Below, piece after piece: positions 29,849-40,001 of a stretch of 64,000 bases of DNA. The stretch is from Phyllobacterium zundukense (lineage in GTDB: Bacteria; Pseudomonadota; Alphaproteobacteria; Rhizobiales; Rhizobiaceae). Position numbers and translations under genes: made by a program. The stretch is from positions 1,054,001-1,118,000 of the forward strand of contig NZ_CP104973.1 in assembly GCF_025452195.1 (NCBI RefSeq). The letters run 5' to 3'. The stretch's first letter is position 1. The number at the start of each line of letters is the position of its first letter. The notes below the pieces were generated by a model. It saw only the letters and a list, made by a program, of their open reading frames with translations, had not been told where the DNA came from and did not search any database.

Positions 29849-31357
29849 TCAAATCTCCGAAGAAAGTATTCCCGCCTTTTCGCACCATTGCTTGACCGGC
29901 GCCAGTGCAGGATGAACGATAACGCGATCAAGATAGGAGCGGATACGCGGCAGATGTTTCAAATAAAAGGACTTGCCGTCTCGTTCGTCGAGCCGGACGA
30001 AAATACCGAGTATCTTGGCGTTGCGCTGTGCCGCCATGATGGCAAACGCCTTACGAAACAATGTTTCGTCAAAACCGCGATCAGCCGAACGCCGTTCGTC
30101 GATATAAGCAGCAAGCAAATGATCCTGCAACTCCGGGGCAACCGTTACGCGCGCATCGAAGATCAACGACGCAACGTCATAGGCCGAAGGACCAATCATG
30201 GCGTCCTGAAAGTCAATAAGCCCGACACGATTGATACCAGTTTCGTTCTCGCGCCATAGGATGTTGGGAGAGTGCACATCGCGCAGGAGAAGGCTTTTCT
30301 CCGTATTATTTAGTTCACTAAATACTTTGTCCCATGCGACCACATATTCTGTCTTTTGGGCGGGTTCGAGTACTGCTCCACTCATCCGCGGCACATACCA
30401 ATCGGACAGAAGTTCGACCTCGATCATCATGGCGTCGCGATCGAAATCGTGAATATGATGGGAAATGCCCTCACCTAGATCGATATCCTTTGACCAGGAA
30501 TGCTGATGCAGATTTGCCAGCAAACGGACCGTTGCTTCATAACGTTCGAGGATTGGAGCGCCTTCAGCATCCAGTATCCCCTCGCTGCCGAGGTTTTCGA
30601 GAATGAGAAAACCGTTCTTTAAATCCTGCGCGTAGATTTTTGGCACTGTGAAGCCGCGCGATGTGAGCAGGCTGTCAAGGGCGACAAACGCAGTCACGGA
30701 TTGGGAAAGGTGCGCGATTTGCATGTAGGTCTTGCCGTCGCGAAGGACCGGTCCACCTGGATTGTAGGGCGAATTCATGAGGATAAATGGCGACCCATCG
30801 CCCGTCGCAATGGTTTCATAACCCCGGGCCGAAGCGTCGCCAAGCAAATAGCGGCGTTCGGCCGTGGCAAATCCTTCCTCAGCGAGAAACGTGCGAGCTG
30901 CCAGGGAGCGTTGCAGCCGCGACAATGCAGCTGCTTCGCCCTCGATCAATGCCTTCCGGCCGTCGCCATCATTCAACAGCGTCACCTTCAAGCTGGACGC
31001 TGATACGATATCCCCGGCCCGTTCCGGCCACTCTACCAGAACCGCGCCATCCTCCAGGGCTTCGTCAAGACCGAGCTCATCCACCTCATTGGCAGAAGTC
31101 AGGCGAAAAAGATCTGCATGACTTATCGGCAGGCGCAACTCCGGATAGGATTGCACGATGGTGAAGGTCGGGCTCGGCACCTCAAAAAGATTGTCATCGG
31201 CGATGGTACGTATCAGTCCCCGTGCGAGCGTCGACTTGCCGGCACCGAGATCACCGGACAGCGTGACGAGATCGCCCTTGCGCAACGCCAGAGCAAGATC
31301 CTCGCCAAGCCTTGTCGTATCCTCGGGTGTTGCAAGTTGAATGATGATCGATGTCAT
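29849..31357 (-). CDS. TsaE-AmgK fusion: t6A-synthesis ATPase joined to a sugar (MurNAc/GlcNAc) kinase
   Basis: A 502-residue two-domain protein. Residues 1 to about 150 are TsaE, the ATPase that supports the TsaBD complex in making t6A37 of tRNA: Walker A is GDLGAGKSTLARGL (about 36-49), with PSPTFTIVQSY and HADLFRL next. From about 170 on it is an aminoglycoside-phosphotransferase-type kinase: LILENLGSEG, the catalytic RDVHSPNILW (about 358-367) and metal-binding LIDFQDAMIGP. This kinase matches AmgK, partner of MurU in peptidoglycan recycling. MTSIIIQ at 31357 is the natural start. It follows divL by 7 bases. Confidence 0.88.
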   Translation of the reverse strand: MTSIIIQLATPEDTTRLGEDLALALRKGDLVTLSGDLGAGKSTLARGLIRTIADDNLFEVPSPTFTIVQSYPELRLPISHADLFRLTSANEVDELGLDEALEDGAVLVEWPERAGDIVSASSLKVTLLNDGDGRKALIEGEAAALSRLQRSLAARTFLAEEGFATAERRYLLGDASARGYETIATGDGSPFILMNSPYNPGGPVLRDGKTYMQIAHLSQSVTAFVALDSLLTSRGFTVPKIYAQDLKNGFLILENLGSEGILDAEGAPILERYEATVRLLANLHQHSWSKDIDLGEGISHHIHDFDRDAMMIEVELLSDWYVPRMSGAVLEPAQKTEYVVAWDKVFSELNNTEKSLLLRDVHSPNILWRENETGINRVGLIDFQDAMIGPSAYDVASLIFDARVTVAPELQDHLLAAYIDERRSADRGFDETLFRKAFAIMAAQRNAKILGIFVRLDERDGKSFYLKHLPRIRSYLDRVIVHPALAPVKQWCEKAGILSSEI

Positions 31358-31364
31358 GGAGAGT

Positions 31365-33896
31365 TTATTCGGCAGCGATGCTGAATGTGCGAGCCTCCAC
31401 CGGGAACCGGCAGGTAACCAGCGTGCCTTTGCCGGCACCGCTATCGATGTCGACCGTACCACCATGCAATTCGACGAAACCCTTGACTATGGAAAGTCCA
31501 AGACCGGCGCCACGCTTGCGGCCGCCATTCGGATAGGGCTGAAAGCGCTTGAAGATGCTGTCGAGAACATAGTCCGGCATGCCTGGGCCATTGTCCTTTA
31601 CGCTGAACACCATTTCGGCCTGTTCGCGCCAGCATGCGAGCGTCACCGTGCTGCCTTCTGGTGCGTAGTTGGCAGCATTGCTGAGAAGATTGGATAGAAC
31701 CTGCTTGACCCTGCTGGCATCGGCGCGGAAAGAGCCCGTTCCTGGTGTGATGCGGATGTCGAGCAGGATATTATGCTCCCTGAATCGTTCCGCCACTTTC
31801 TCGGATGCTGTCGTGATCGCATCGGTGACCGACACATCGCTGATATCGAGTTCCATGATCCCGGCGTCAACGGTGGCGAGATCGAGAATATCGTTGACGA
31901 TCGTCAGCAGCACCGACGATGACGTGCCGATGTGATCGAGATAATCGCGTTGACGGTCATTGAGCGGTCCCGTCATCGGCGTCTGCAGAAGCTCGGTAAA
32001 GCCGATGATATTGGTCAAAGGCGATCGCAGCTCATAGGACACATGCTGGACGAAATCGTTCTTCAGCTCATCCGTCCGCTCCAGCGCCTCGTTCTTTTCC
32101 TTCAGCGCCCGCTCCACTTGCACCGAGTCCGTCACATCAACGAAGGTCAGCATTGTCTGGCCGTTTGGCAGCGGCGCCGTCGCATAGTAGAGAATTTTAC
32201 CGGAGCTGAGTTCGAGATGTCCCGAGAGAGAGAGCCGCTCGTCGTCAAAACCGGTAACGGTGGTGACAAAGGTTTCCCAATGCGCAGCATCCGAAACCGG
32301 CTCACACAGCCGGCGAATGGCCGAAATGTGCATACCTTCAGAGATTTGTTCGCGTTTCAGCGACCACAGGGAAGCGAAGGCAGGATTCGATAGACGAATC
32401 TTTCCGTCCGAACCGAACACGGCGACGCCTTCCGCCAGATGGTCCAGCGTCTGACCTTGCACCTTTATCAATGTGTTGTAACGGCTTTGCAGCTCGAGCT
32501 TCTCCGTAAGGTTTTCGAAAACCCACGTCACTCCGCCTTTTGGCTGCGGATTGACGATGACACGCAGCGTGCGGCCGTCAGTCAGATACCAGATATGTTC
32601 CTGCGACTCGACCGAATGATAGGCCGACAAGACCGTTTCCTTCCACCGGCGCCAATCCTGCTGCTCTGGCAGGATTCCATCACTACGAAAGCGATCGAGT
32701 AGCATAGCATTGTCAGGGCTACTCTCAAGGAATGCCGCGTCCAGTCCCCACAGCTTGGCAAACGCCTGGTTGTGGAACTGCAGCTTGCGATTTGCGTCGA
32801 ACATCGCGACAGCAGTATTCAGCTGGTCGAGTGTGTCCGAATGGTTGAGAACCGTTCGCTTGAACTCTTCACGGATCAGTTCGACTTCGCTGACGTCGGT
32901 CGCGAGGCCGGCTGAACCCGCGCTACTGGCGACATCGGTGACCCGGAAGACATGACGATCGCCAGCAACCACTGTCGAAAGCTGATCCTGGAAGCGCCGG
33001 TTTGTCACCTTGTCGCGTTCGATCTTTTCTCGCGCCTGTGCGCCGAATAATTCGCGACCGTCGCGAACCGCGATCTGCGGATCGCGAACATCAACAGCCT
33101 TGGCATAGGCCATGTTCACCCAGTTGAGACGGCCATCCCCATCGCGGCTCCAGGACGGCATATCGATCAATTCCAGCAAGCCGCGCAGTGTGGTTACGGC
33201 CTCATTGAGCTGATAGTTTTCAGACTTGAGGAGCGCGTGCGCGACCCGGGTCTCACCAAGATTGATGAAACGCACTATTGCATAACCGCCGGAGGTGCGA
33301 CCCTGGACTTCCAGTGGTGCGCCTTTCGACGTTTCGACGGCAATATCGAATGGCCGCGCTTTCTCGCGCAAAGCCGAGATGGAACGATCGAGCAGCGTAA
33401 CGGAATCGACACGCAGCCATCGTCCGAAGGCCAAAAACAGCGCGCGACCCTCGGGCACGCCGATCTCCGGAGGAAGAGTGCCTATGAGATTGGGTGTGCT
33501 CGAAGCGCCTTCCCACACGACCACACGCTGATCCTTGAGATTAAGCAGGGCCTCATTGCGCTGGACTGTCACGTTGAGATCCGCAACCTTGCCACGCAGC
33601 TGGCGATTTTCCTGGGCAATACGACCGCGCTCGCGAATAAGCCAGCCAGCAGAAAGCAGCGCTGCACCCATGGCGCCGAGGAAAATAGCGAACTGCACGA
33701 CTTCGAACGTGCCGACCTCAACGCCAAAGGGCGTGGTGATTTTACCTAGCGCGTCCTGTGCACCGGCTGACGGGGAAGATATCAACAGGACCGGCAGGGC
33801 TGAACTTGCCCCTTTAGCCAAGAGCCTCCGCAGTCTGTTCAGCACCGGTCCGTGTGCTGCATTTTTACTGCGAACATCACCTGTCCCAATTTTCAT
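31365..33896 (-). CDS. divL: DivL-type PAS sensor pseudokinase with Tyr in place of the H-box histidine
   Basis: An 843-residue membrane-associated member of the histidine kinase family. An N-terminal hydrophobic stretch and a transmembrane helix (about 66-87) are followed by several PAS-like domains (about 230-330, 355-450, 480-580), a DHp helix, and an HATPase domain with N-box LSNLLSNAANYAPEG (about 734-748), DNGPGMP and GAGLGLSIVKGF. The DHp box reads HVSYELRSPL, with Tyr (about 621) where the phosphorylated His should be, the hallmark of DivL. In Caulobacter DivL activates CckA and hence CtrA, linking polarity to the cell cycle. Long conserved neighbours are ahcY and tsaE. Confidence 0.88.
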   Translation of the reverse strand: MKIGTGDVRSKNAAHGPVLNRLRRLLAKGASSALPVLLISSPSAGAQDALGKITTPFGVEVGTFEVVQFAIFLGAMGAALLSAGWLIRERGRIAQENRQLRGKVADLNVTVQRNEALLNLKDQRVVVWEGASSTPNLIGTLPPEIGVPEGRALFLAFGRWLRVDSVTLLDRSISALREKARPFDIAVETSKGAPLEVQGRTSGGYAIVRFINLGETRVAHALLKSENYQLNEAVTTLRGLLELIDMPSWSRDGDGRLNWVNMAYAKAVDVRDPQIAVRDGRELFGAQAREKIERDKVTNRRFQDQLSTVVAGDRHVFRVTDVASSAGSAGLATDVSEVELIREEFKRTVLNHSDTLDQLNTAVAMFDANRKLQFHNQAFAKLWGLDAAFLESSPDNAMLLDRFRSDGILPEQQDWRRWKETVLSAYHSVESQEHIWYLTDGRTLRVIVNPQPKGGVTWVFENLTEKLELQSRYNTLIKVQGQTLDHLAEGVAVFGSDGKIRLSNPAFASLWSLKREQISEGMHISAIRRLCEPVSDAAHWETFVTTVTGFDDERLSLSGHLELSSGKILYYATAPLPNGQTMLTFVDVTDSVQVERALKEKNEALERTDELKNDFVQHVSYELRSPLTNIIGFTELLQTPMTGPLNDRQRDYLDHIGTSSSVLLTIVNDILDLATVDAGIMELDISDVSVTDAITTASEKVAERFREHNILLDIRITPGTGSFRADASRVKQVLSNLLSNAANYAPEGSTVTLACWREQAEMVFSVKDNGPGMPDYVLDSIFKRFQPYPNGGRKRGAGLGLSIVKGFVELHGGTVDIDSGAGKGTLVTCRFPVEARTFSIAAE

Positions 33897-34045
33897 ATCA
33901 ACCGTCGCTGCCCCATCCTGACGAATGCCGGCTATTCCCTTCCGCTTGCTTTTTTAAACAAGCGGCCCACCTGGAACACCGTCATCCCGAATCACTACAA
34001 TAAACCTTGAGCGAATCGACGGGAAGAACTAGGTGCAAAAAAGAA

Positions 34046-34078
34046 AACCGAAGGATTTGTCGATCCTCCGGTTTCTAT
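34046..34078 (-). terminator. Hairpin terminator after ahcY
   Basis: AAACCGGAGGAT pairs with ATCCTTCGGTTT (minus strand, one mismatch) around a 6-base loop, followed by T-rich sequence. It lies about 25 bases past the ahcY stop and separates ahcY from divL. Confidence 0.78.
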
Positions 34079-34103
34079 ATCTTGTGTGTATATACTAATC
34101 AGA

Positions 34104-35504
<1,401 letters not shown>

Positions 35505-35658
35505 CTCGTGTCAGCTCCGTCTTCGTTTTCATTTGGCCGCGCACTATTTGATCGGGCGACCGGAGATGACGTTGACTAGCAGATTAGACCTCGCCGCACA
35601 ATGGGATATAAAGAAATCCTTATGCGTGCATATGATTCCACAGCGAGAGTTCCTTCAA

Positions 35659-35973
35659 TCAGGCTTCTTCGCCGAACTTGTCGGCAATGAGTGCGCCAAG
35701 AGCCTTCATCAATTCGCGCGCCTGTACACCGGAGGCGCTGACCTTGATGCAGCAACCAGGAGACGCGGCCAGCATCATCAGACCCATGATCGAAGTGCCG
35801 CCAACTGTCATTCCATCCTTTTCAACACGGACATGGACGTCGTAACCATCGACGAGCTGGACGAACTTGGCGGACGCGCGTGCATGGAGACCACGCCGGT
35901 TGACGATCTCGAATTCCTCGACGAGTGCATTCTCCGGGTCAAACGTACCGGTTGTTTCGGCAGTCAGGCGCAT
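35659..35973 (-). CDS. ptsH: HPr family phosphocarrier protein
   Basis: A 104-residue phosphocarrier with an N-terminal extension of about 15 residues over classical HPr. The active-site His30 is in NRRGLHARASAKF, and the regulatory serine (Ser61) is in GGTSIMGLMMLAAS, the site that HprK phosphorylates. No sugar permease is nearby: together with EIIA-Man and HprK this is the incomplete regulatory PTS of Rhizobiales, which acts by protein phosphorylation rather than transport. The gap to the EIIA gene is 24 bases. Confidence 0.93.
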   Translation of the reverse strand: MRLTAETTGTFDPENALVEEFEIVNRRGLHARASAKFVQLVDGYDVHVRVEKDGMTVGGTSIMGLMMLAASPGCCIKVSASGVQARELMKALGALIADKFGEEA

Positions 35974-35997
35974 CTATTTCCTCTTTGAGCACAAGCC

Positions 35998-36399
35998 CTA
36001 TTTGGCTGTCAGCACCTGACTGGCCACATTGATATATTTCCGTCCGGCATCCTGACCTTCGCGCAATGCTGCTGCCATGTCATTGGTAACCCGCACACTC
36101 GAAAGCTTGATCAGCATTGGCAGATTAACCCCGGCAATGACTTCGATACGCCCCGATTCCATCACCGAGATGGCCAGATTGGAAGGCGTACCACCAAACA
36201 TATCTGTCAGGATAATGACGCCCGAACCATTATCGGCCCGGGCAACGGCATCGACGATGTCACGCCGCCGCTGCTCCATATCGTCATCCGCACCGATCGA
36301 GACGGTTTCCAAATATTCCTGCTGGCCGACCACATGCTCCACGGCATGATGAAATTCTTCAGCCAGTCTTCCGTGCGTCACAAGCACGAGTCCGATCAT
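35998..36399 (-). CDS. PTS mannose-type EIIA domain protein
   Basis: A 133-residue stand-alone EIIA of the mannose class. The phosphorylated His9 lies in MIGLVLVTHGRLAEEF, and VIILTDMFGGTPSNLAI (about 60-76) is the family's second signature. It receives phosphate from HPr. With no EIIB/C partner it probably senses PTS phosphorylation state and signals to regulators such as ChvG/ChvI, as suggested in other alphaproteobacteria (inference). The 184 bases between it and hprK contain no gene. Confidence 0.92.
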   Translation of the reverse strand: MIGLVLVTHGRLAEEFHHAVEHVVGQQEYLETVSIGADDDMEQRRRDIVDAVARADNGSGVIILTDMFGGTPSNLAISVMESGRIEVIAGVNLPMLIKLSSVRVTNDMAAALREGQDAGRKYINVASQVLTAK

Positions 36400-36583
36400 T
36401 CTGAAACTGCTCCTGTCGCGCCAGCCCCTTGGGTTTGGGCTTTTTACTGCGCATTGAATGCCCCGTTTGGCAGGTGTCGCATTTTGGCAGGACGAATCGT
36501 GAAGGCAAGCGGAAAAATGGCCTTAGCAAGACGGTCAGTCATTTTATCGCAGTGCAACATTGCAACCACTTGAATCAGTTAGC

Positions 36584-37042
36584 CTATTTCTTCCAGAACG
36601 CCTGGAAAAGGCTTGCCTCCACCGCCCGGCAAGCCGCTTCCACCTCCTGCTCAGGTAGAATTAGATGTGGGATCGAGACCCCTTCGAGCAGTATCGTGGC
36701 GTCACTCGCAAATCGAATGGCTCGTCCGGGCTTGGTCAATTCAACGGCAAGATGGATCACTCCGCAAGTCTCAAAATCAACCCTATGCAGGCCGGAGCCG
36801 CGCACTTCCACGCCGCCCTGCAATGAGGCAGGGGCAGCGCAGACCAAGCGGCCGGATATGGCTTGCAAAAGACACTGATCGTCGCAGATCAGCGCGGCAA
36901 ATACACCTCTGCCAGCCGCTCGACGCATCAGTTCATTGGCAATCGATGATTTACCCGATCCGGAAGGTCCCGAAATCAGGATGCCGCGATCTCCGACGAG
37001 GACTGCGGTCGCGTGCACACGCCCGTCCGGCTCGACAATCAT
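36584..37042 (-). CDS. hprK: HPr kinase/phosphorylase, short alphaproteobacterial form
   Basis: Phosphorylates and dephosphorylates HPr on serine. At 152 residues it keeps only the C-terminal kinase domain of Firmicute HprK. Walker A is ISGPSGSGKSSIANEL (about 23-38), with ICDDQCLLQ after it and the HprK-family box VEVRGSGLHRVDFE (about 78-91; family form is EIRGLGI). It overlaps the chvG stop by one base (TGATG), so it is translated as part of the chvI-chvG operon. Confidence 0.92.
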   Translation of the reverse strand: MIVEPDGRVHATAVLVGDRGILISGPSGSGKSSIANELMRRAAGRGVFAALICDDQCLLQAISGRLVCAAPASLQGGVEVRGSGLHRVDFETCGVIHLAVELTKPGRAIRFASDATILLEGVSIPHLILPEQEVEAACRAVEASLFQAFWKK

Positions 37043-38829
37043 CAGACCTCGACTGGAATAATGGCGATGAACTTCGCACCGAGATAATTGTCAGGATCTT
37101 TGGGGTCGATGATGTTCTCGGCATTCAACGTGCCGCCGTGAGCCTCGATTATCTGACGGCTGATGGATAATCCCAGGCCCGAGTTCTGGCCGAAGGCCTC
37201 TCCGGATGGCCGATCCGTATAAAACCGCTCGAAAATCCGGTCGATCTGTTCCACTCGGATACCTGGGCCGTTGTCTTCGACGGTAATGCGAATACGATCG
37301 CCCAGGTGCTCCAGGGTCACTGTGATAACGCCGTCCTCGACGGGAACGAAAGACCGCGCGTTTTCGATCAGATTCGAGACGACTTGGCCGAGCCGCAGAT
37401 CATGCCCGGCGACAAAGAATCCCTTCCTGTTGTTCGGCAACTTGCCCACTACCAATTCGATGCGGGTGTCTTTCTTGTTCCGCCGCACCTCGCGGGCAGC
37501 CGTAACAAGATTGCCCAGCAGGTATTTGAGATCGACGTGCTCGGAATCCTCGCGGGCCAGTTCAGCGTCCAGTCGCGAGGCGTCGGAGATATCGGTGATC
37601 AGACGATCGAGGCGGCGCACATCATGCTGGATCACATCCATGAGCCGTTTCTTCGACTCTTCGTTCTTGGCAAGCGGCAGCGTCTCCACGGCGCTTCGCA
37701 ACGAAGTCAGCGGGTTTTTGAGTTCGTGGCTCACATCGGCCGCAAAGCTCTCAATCGATTCGATGCGGGCATAGAGAGCGTTGGTCATGTCGCGGATCGA
37801 TGTAGAAAGATGGCCGATTTCGTCTTGCCGCTCGGAAAAATCCGGTATCTCCTCGCGATTCTTGACCCCGTGCCGGACGCGATCGGCAGCGGCAGCAAGA
37901 CGCCGAAGCGGATTGGCAATTGTTGAGGCGAGAAAAAGCGACAAAATAGCCATGACCAGCGCGGCAACCGTAAAGACCCGGATGATCGCATAGCGCTCCC
38001 CCTGAACGATCTTGTCGATATCGCCGCCTTCGGTCGAAAGAAGCAGCACGCCGAGCACGGCACGAAATCGCTGGATCGGAACTGCGACCGAGACGATCTG
38101 CTCTCCCTTTTCCGTCATGCGGACGACGGTAGCCGGAGAACCGGTCAACGCCTTCATGATTTCAGGATAAGACGAACCATTGCCACCAGGCTGCTCCTGA
38201 TAAACCGGCAGGTCGCTACGGCGCAAAAGCCGTGTCATGCGATTGGTCAGACGTTCGAAAAAGCTCGGTTCCTCGCCATCGATCGGCGGGAGCTCGTACC
38301 GCAGAACCTGGCCCCGCGAATAGAGATGGCGCGAATCCAGCAACAGATTGGAATCCCGGTCATAGATACGGGCCCGCGTACGCGTCGGAGAGATCAGTCT
38401 GCGCAGAACCGGCGCCACGCGCTCCGGATTAATAGGGAAATCGAGATTGTCCAGAACATCGGGTGACGGGGTAATGCTCTGACCAGCCTGCAGTTCCAGC
38501 AGCTTCTCAGGGTCGATGGCAATGGAATTCGTATCGACCGTTGCCGATGACGCTATGGCGCCAGCGATGATCTCGCCCTGCGTCATCAGGCTCTCGACGC
38601 GAGCATCGATCAACCCGTCGCGGAACTGATTGAGATACATGATGCCGGACAGAAGCACGGCAAGCCCGGCCAGGTTGAGAAAAAGAATGCGCCGGGTCAG
38701 GCTTGAGAACAGATAGTTGCCAAAGACACGATTGAGCGGACGGAAAAAGCGGCGCAAGGCCAGCGAACGCTTGCGGCGCATAACGGCGCTTTTGCGCGTG
38801 ATATTGCCGCCTTGCAGTTCGGCTACCAT
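37042..38829 (-). CDS. chvG: Sensor histidine kinase ChvG (ExoS)
   Basis: A 595-residue inner-membrane kinase sensing acidity and envelope state in Rhizobiales; it controls host-association and exopolysaccharide genes with ChvI. Transmembrane helices lie at about residues 45-65 and 285-305 with a periplasmic sensor between. The HAMP region (ANPLRRLAAAADRVRHG) is followed by the H-box ADVSHELKNPLTSLR with His368, then N-box VVSNLIENARSF and G-boxes DNGPGIRVEQ and GLGLSISRQIIEAHGG. It lies about 145 bases downstream of chvI and overlaps hprK. Confidence 0.94.
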   Translation of the reverse strand: MVAELQGGNITRKSAVMRRKRSLALRRFFRPLNRVFGNYLFSSLTRRILFLNLAGLAVLLSGIMYLNQFRDGLIDARVESLMTQGEIIAGAIASSATVDTNSIAIDPEKLLELQAGQSITPSPDVLDNLDFPINPERVAPVLRRLISPTRTRARIYDRDSNLLLDSRHLYSRGQVLRYELPPIDGEEPSFFERLTNRMTRLLRRSDLPVYQEQPGGNGSSYPEIMKALTGSPATVVRMTEKGEQIVSVAVPIQRFRAVLGVLLLSTEGGDIDKIVQGERYAIIRVFTVAALVMAILSLFLASTIANPLRRLAAAADRVRHGVKNREEIPDFSERQDEIGHLSTSIRDMTNALYARIESIESFAADVSHELKNPLTSLRSAVETLPLAKNEESKKRLMDVIQHDVRRLDRLITDISDASRLDAELAREDSEHVDLKYLLGNLVTAAREVRRNKKDTRIELVVGKLPNNRKGFFVAGHDLRLGQVVSNLIENARSFVPVEDGVITVTLEHLGDRIRITVEDNGPGIRVEQIDRIFERFYTDRPSGEAFGQNSGLGLSISRQIIEAHGGTLNAENIIDPKDPDNYLGAKFIAIIPVEV

Positions 38830-38973
38830 CTTTGCCTCAGAACATCGTGATTCGGTTGGCTCATCGCATTCATGCAGCGGCGAGACAACCTTGTTTTACA
38901 GCGGATCACGTAGCTTTGAAAGCGCAGGAACGTTTTCGCACCGAAGTCCCCTTGAGAGGAGCCAGTCTGACGA

Positions 38974-39675
38974 TCAGGTTTCGCGGAAGCGATAGCCAAC
39001 GCCGTACAGGGTTTCGATCATGTCGAAATCATCGTCGACGACCTTGAACTTCTTGCGCAGGCGCTTGATGTGACTGTCGATGGTGCGATCGTCCACATAT
39101 ACCTGCTCATCATAGGCCGCATCCATCAACGCATCACGGCTTTTGACGACGCCCGGGCGCTGGGCCAGCGAGTGCAGGATCAGAAATTCGGTCACGGTCA
39201 ACGTCACCGGTTCACCCATCCACGTGCAGGTGTGACGCTCCTGGTCCATGACAAGTTGGCCGCGCTCGAGTGATTTCGTCTGGGGACTGCCGGGCTTTGC
39301 TGCGCTTTCCCTCGCCGCAACACGGCGCAGGACCGCCTTTACCCGCTCGACGAGGAGGCGCTGCGAAAACGGCTTGGTGATGAAATCATCGGCGCCCATC
39401 TTGAGGCCGAACAGTTCGTCAATCTCGTCGTCTTTGGAGGTCAGGAAAATGACGGGCAAGTCGGACTTTTGGCGCAGACGACGCAGAAGTTCCATCCCGT
39501 CCATACGCGGCATCTTGATGTCGAAAATGGCGAGATTCGGCGGACGGGCCATCAAACCATCGAGTGCGGAGGCACCGTCGGTATAGGTTTCGACACGATA
39601 GCCCTCCGATTCAAGCGCGATCGATACGGATGTCAGAATATTGCGATCGTCGTCGACCAGCGCAATAGTCTGCAT
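38974..39675 (-). CDS. chvI: Response regulator ChvI
   Basis: OmpR-type DNA-binding response regulator (233 residues) partnered with ChvG. The receiver starts [18 protein letters not shown]; the acidic pair is at 8-10, the phosphorylated Asp52 in [15 protein letters not shown], and Lys in FITKPFS (about 102). The winged-helix output domain includes [16 protein letters not shown] and ends [12 protein letters not shown] at 39675 is the standard start; the frame extends six codons further. Divergent from pckA across a 326-base gap. Confidence 0.96.
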   Translation of the reverse strand: MQTIALVDDDRNILTSVSIALESEGYRVETYTDGASALDGLMARPPNLAIFDIKMPRMDGMELLRRLRQKSDLPVIFLTSKDDEIDELFGLKMGADDFITKPFSQRLLVERVKAVLRRVAARESAAKPGSPQTKSLERGQLVMDQERHTCTWMGEPVTLTVTEFLILHSLAQRPGVVKSRDALMDAAYDEQVYVDDRTIDSHIKRLRKKFKVVDDDFDMIETLYGVGYRFRET

Positions 39676-40001
39676 TGCGGGTACTTCCCTCATGCCCTGC
39701 CTTTCATCATGTCATCAAAACAGCTATGCTTGTGCCGGACAAATTAGGTACAAAATGTGGCATAGATCGCGAGTCGTGTCATCCCTGCCGGTTTTAGCTG
39801 CTTTACGCTCACGGAAGCAGAGCGAAAATTTCCCTTATTTAAAACGATTTAAAAAAATTTAAATTCTTTAAATCGATTAAACATTTGATACTATTCAGTA
39901 TTTCTGCTTTTGAGCATGGGCAGCCGCATTCATGCTGGAAGATGCAGGAAGCGGCACAATTGGCTTGACCCCTCAATGCGTACTTAAACAATGGCGGACA
40001 C
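39676..40001. promoter_or_regulatory. chvI/pckA intergenic region with five helically phased TTAA steps
   Basis: No gene fits in this 326-base gap. TTAA occurs at 39839, 39849, 39859, 39868 and 39877, i.e. about every turn of the helix, within an otherwise A/T-only stretch (39835-39882). It contains a perfect 9-base inverted repeat, CGATTTAAA (39845-39853) and TTTAAATCG (39867-39875). This layout suggests intrinsically bent DNA or a multi-site operator for the divergent chvI and pckA promoters. A TTGACC at 39964-39969 may be a -35 box of pckA, but I see no good -10. Confidence 0.5.

Noticed and set aside
35505..35658. SAH or SAM riboswitch upstream of ahcY
   Set aside because: No matching pseudoknot or conserved core seen in the 154 bases.
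39839..39880. CtrA boxes between chvI and pckA
   Set aside because: Spacing between TTAA half-sites is 5-6 bases instead of 7; better described as a phased array.
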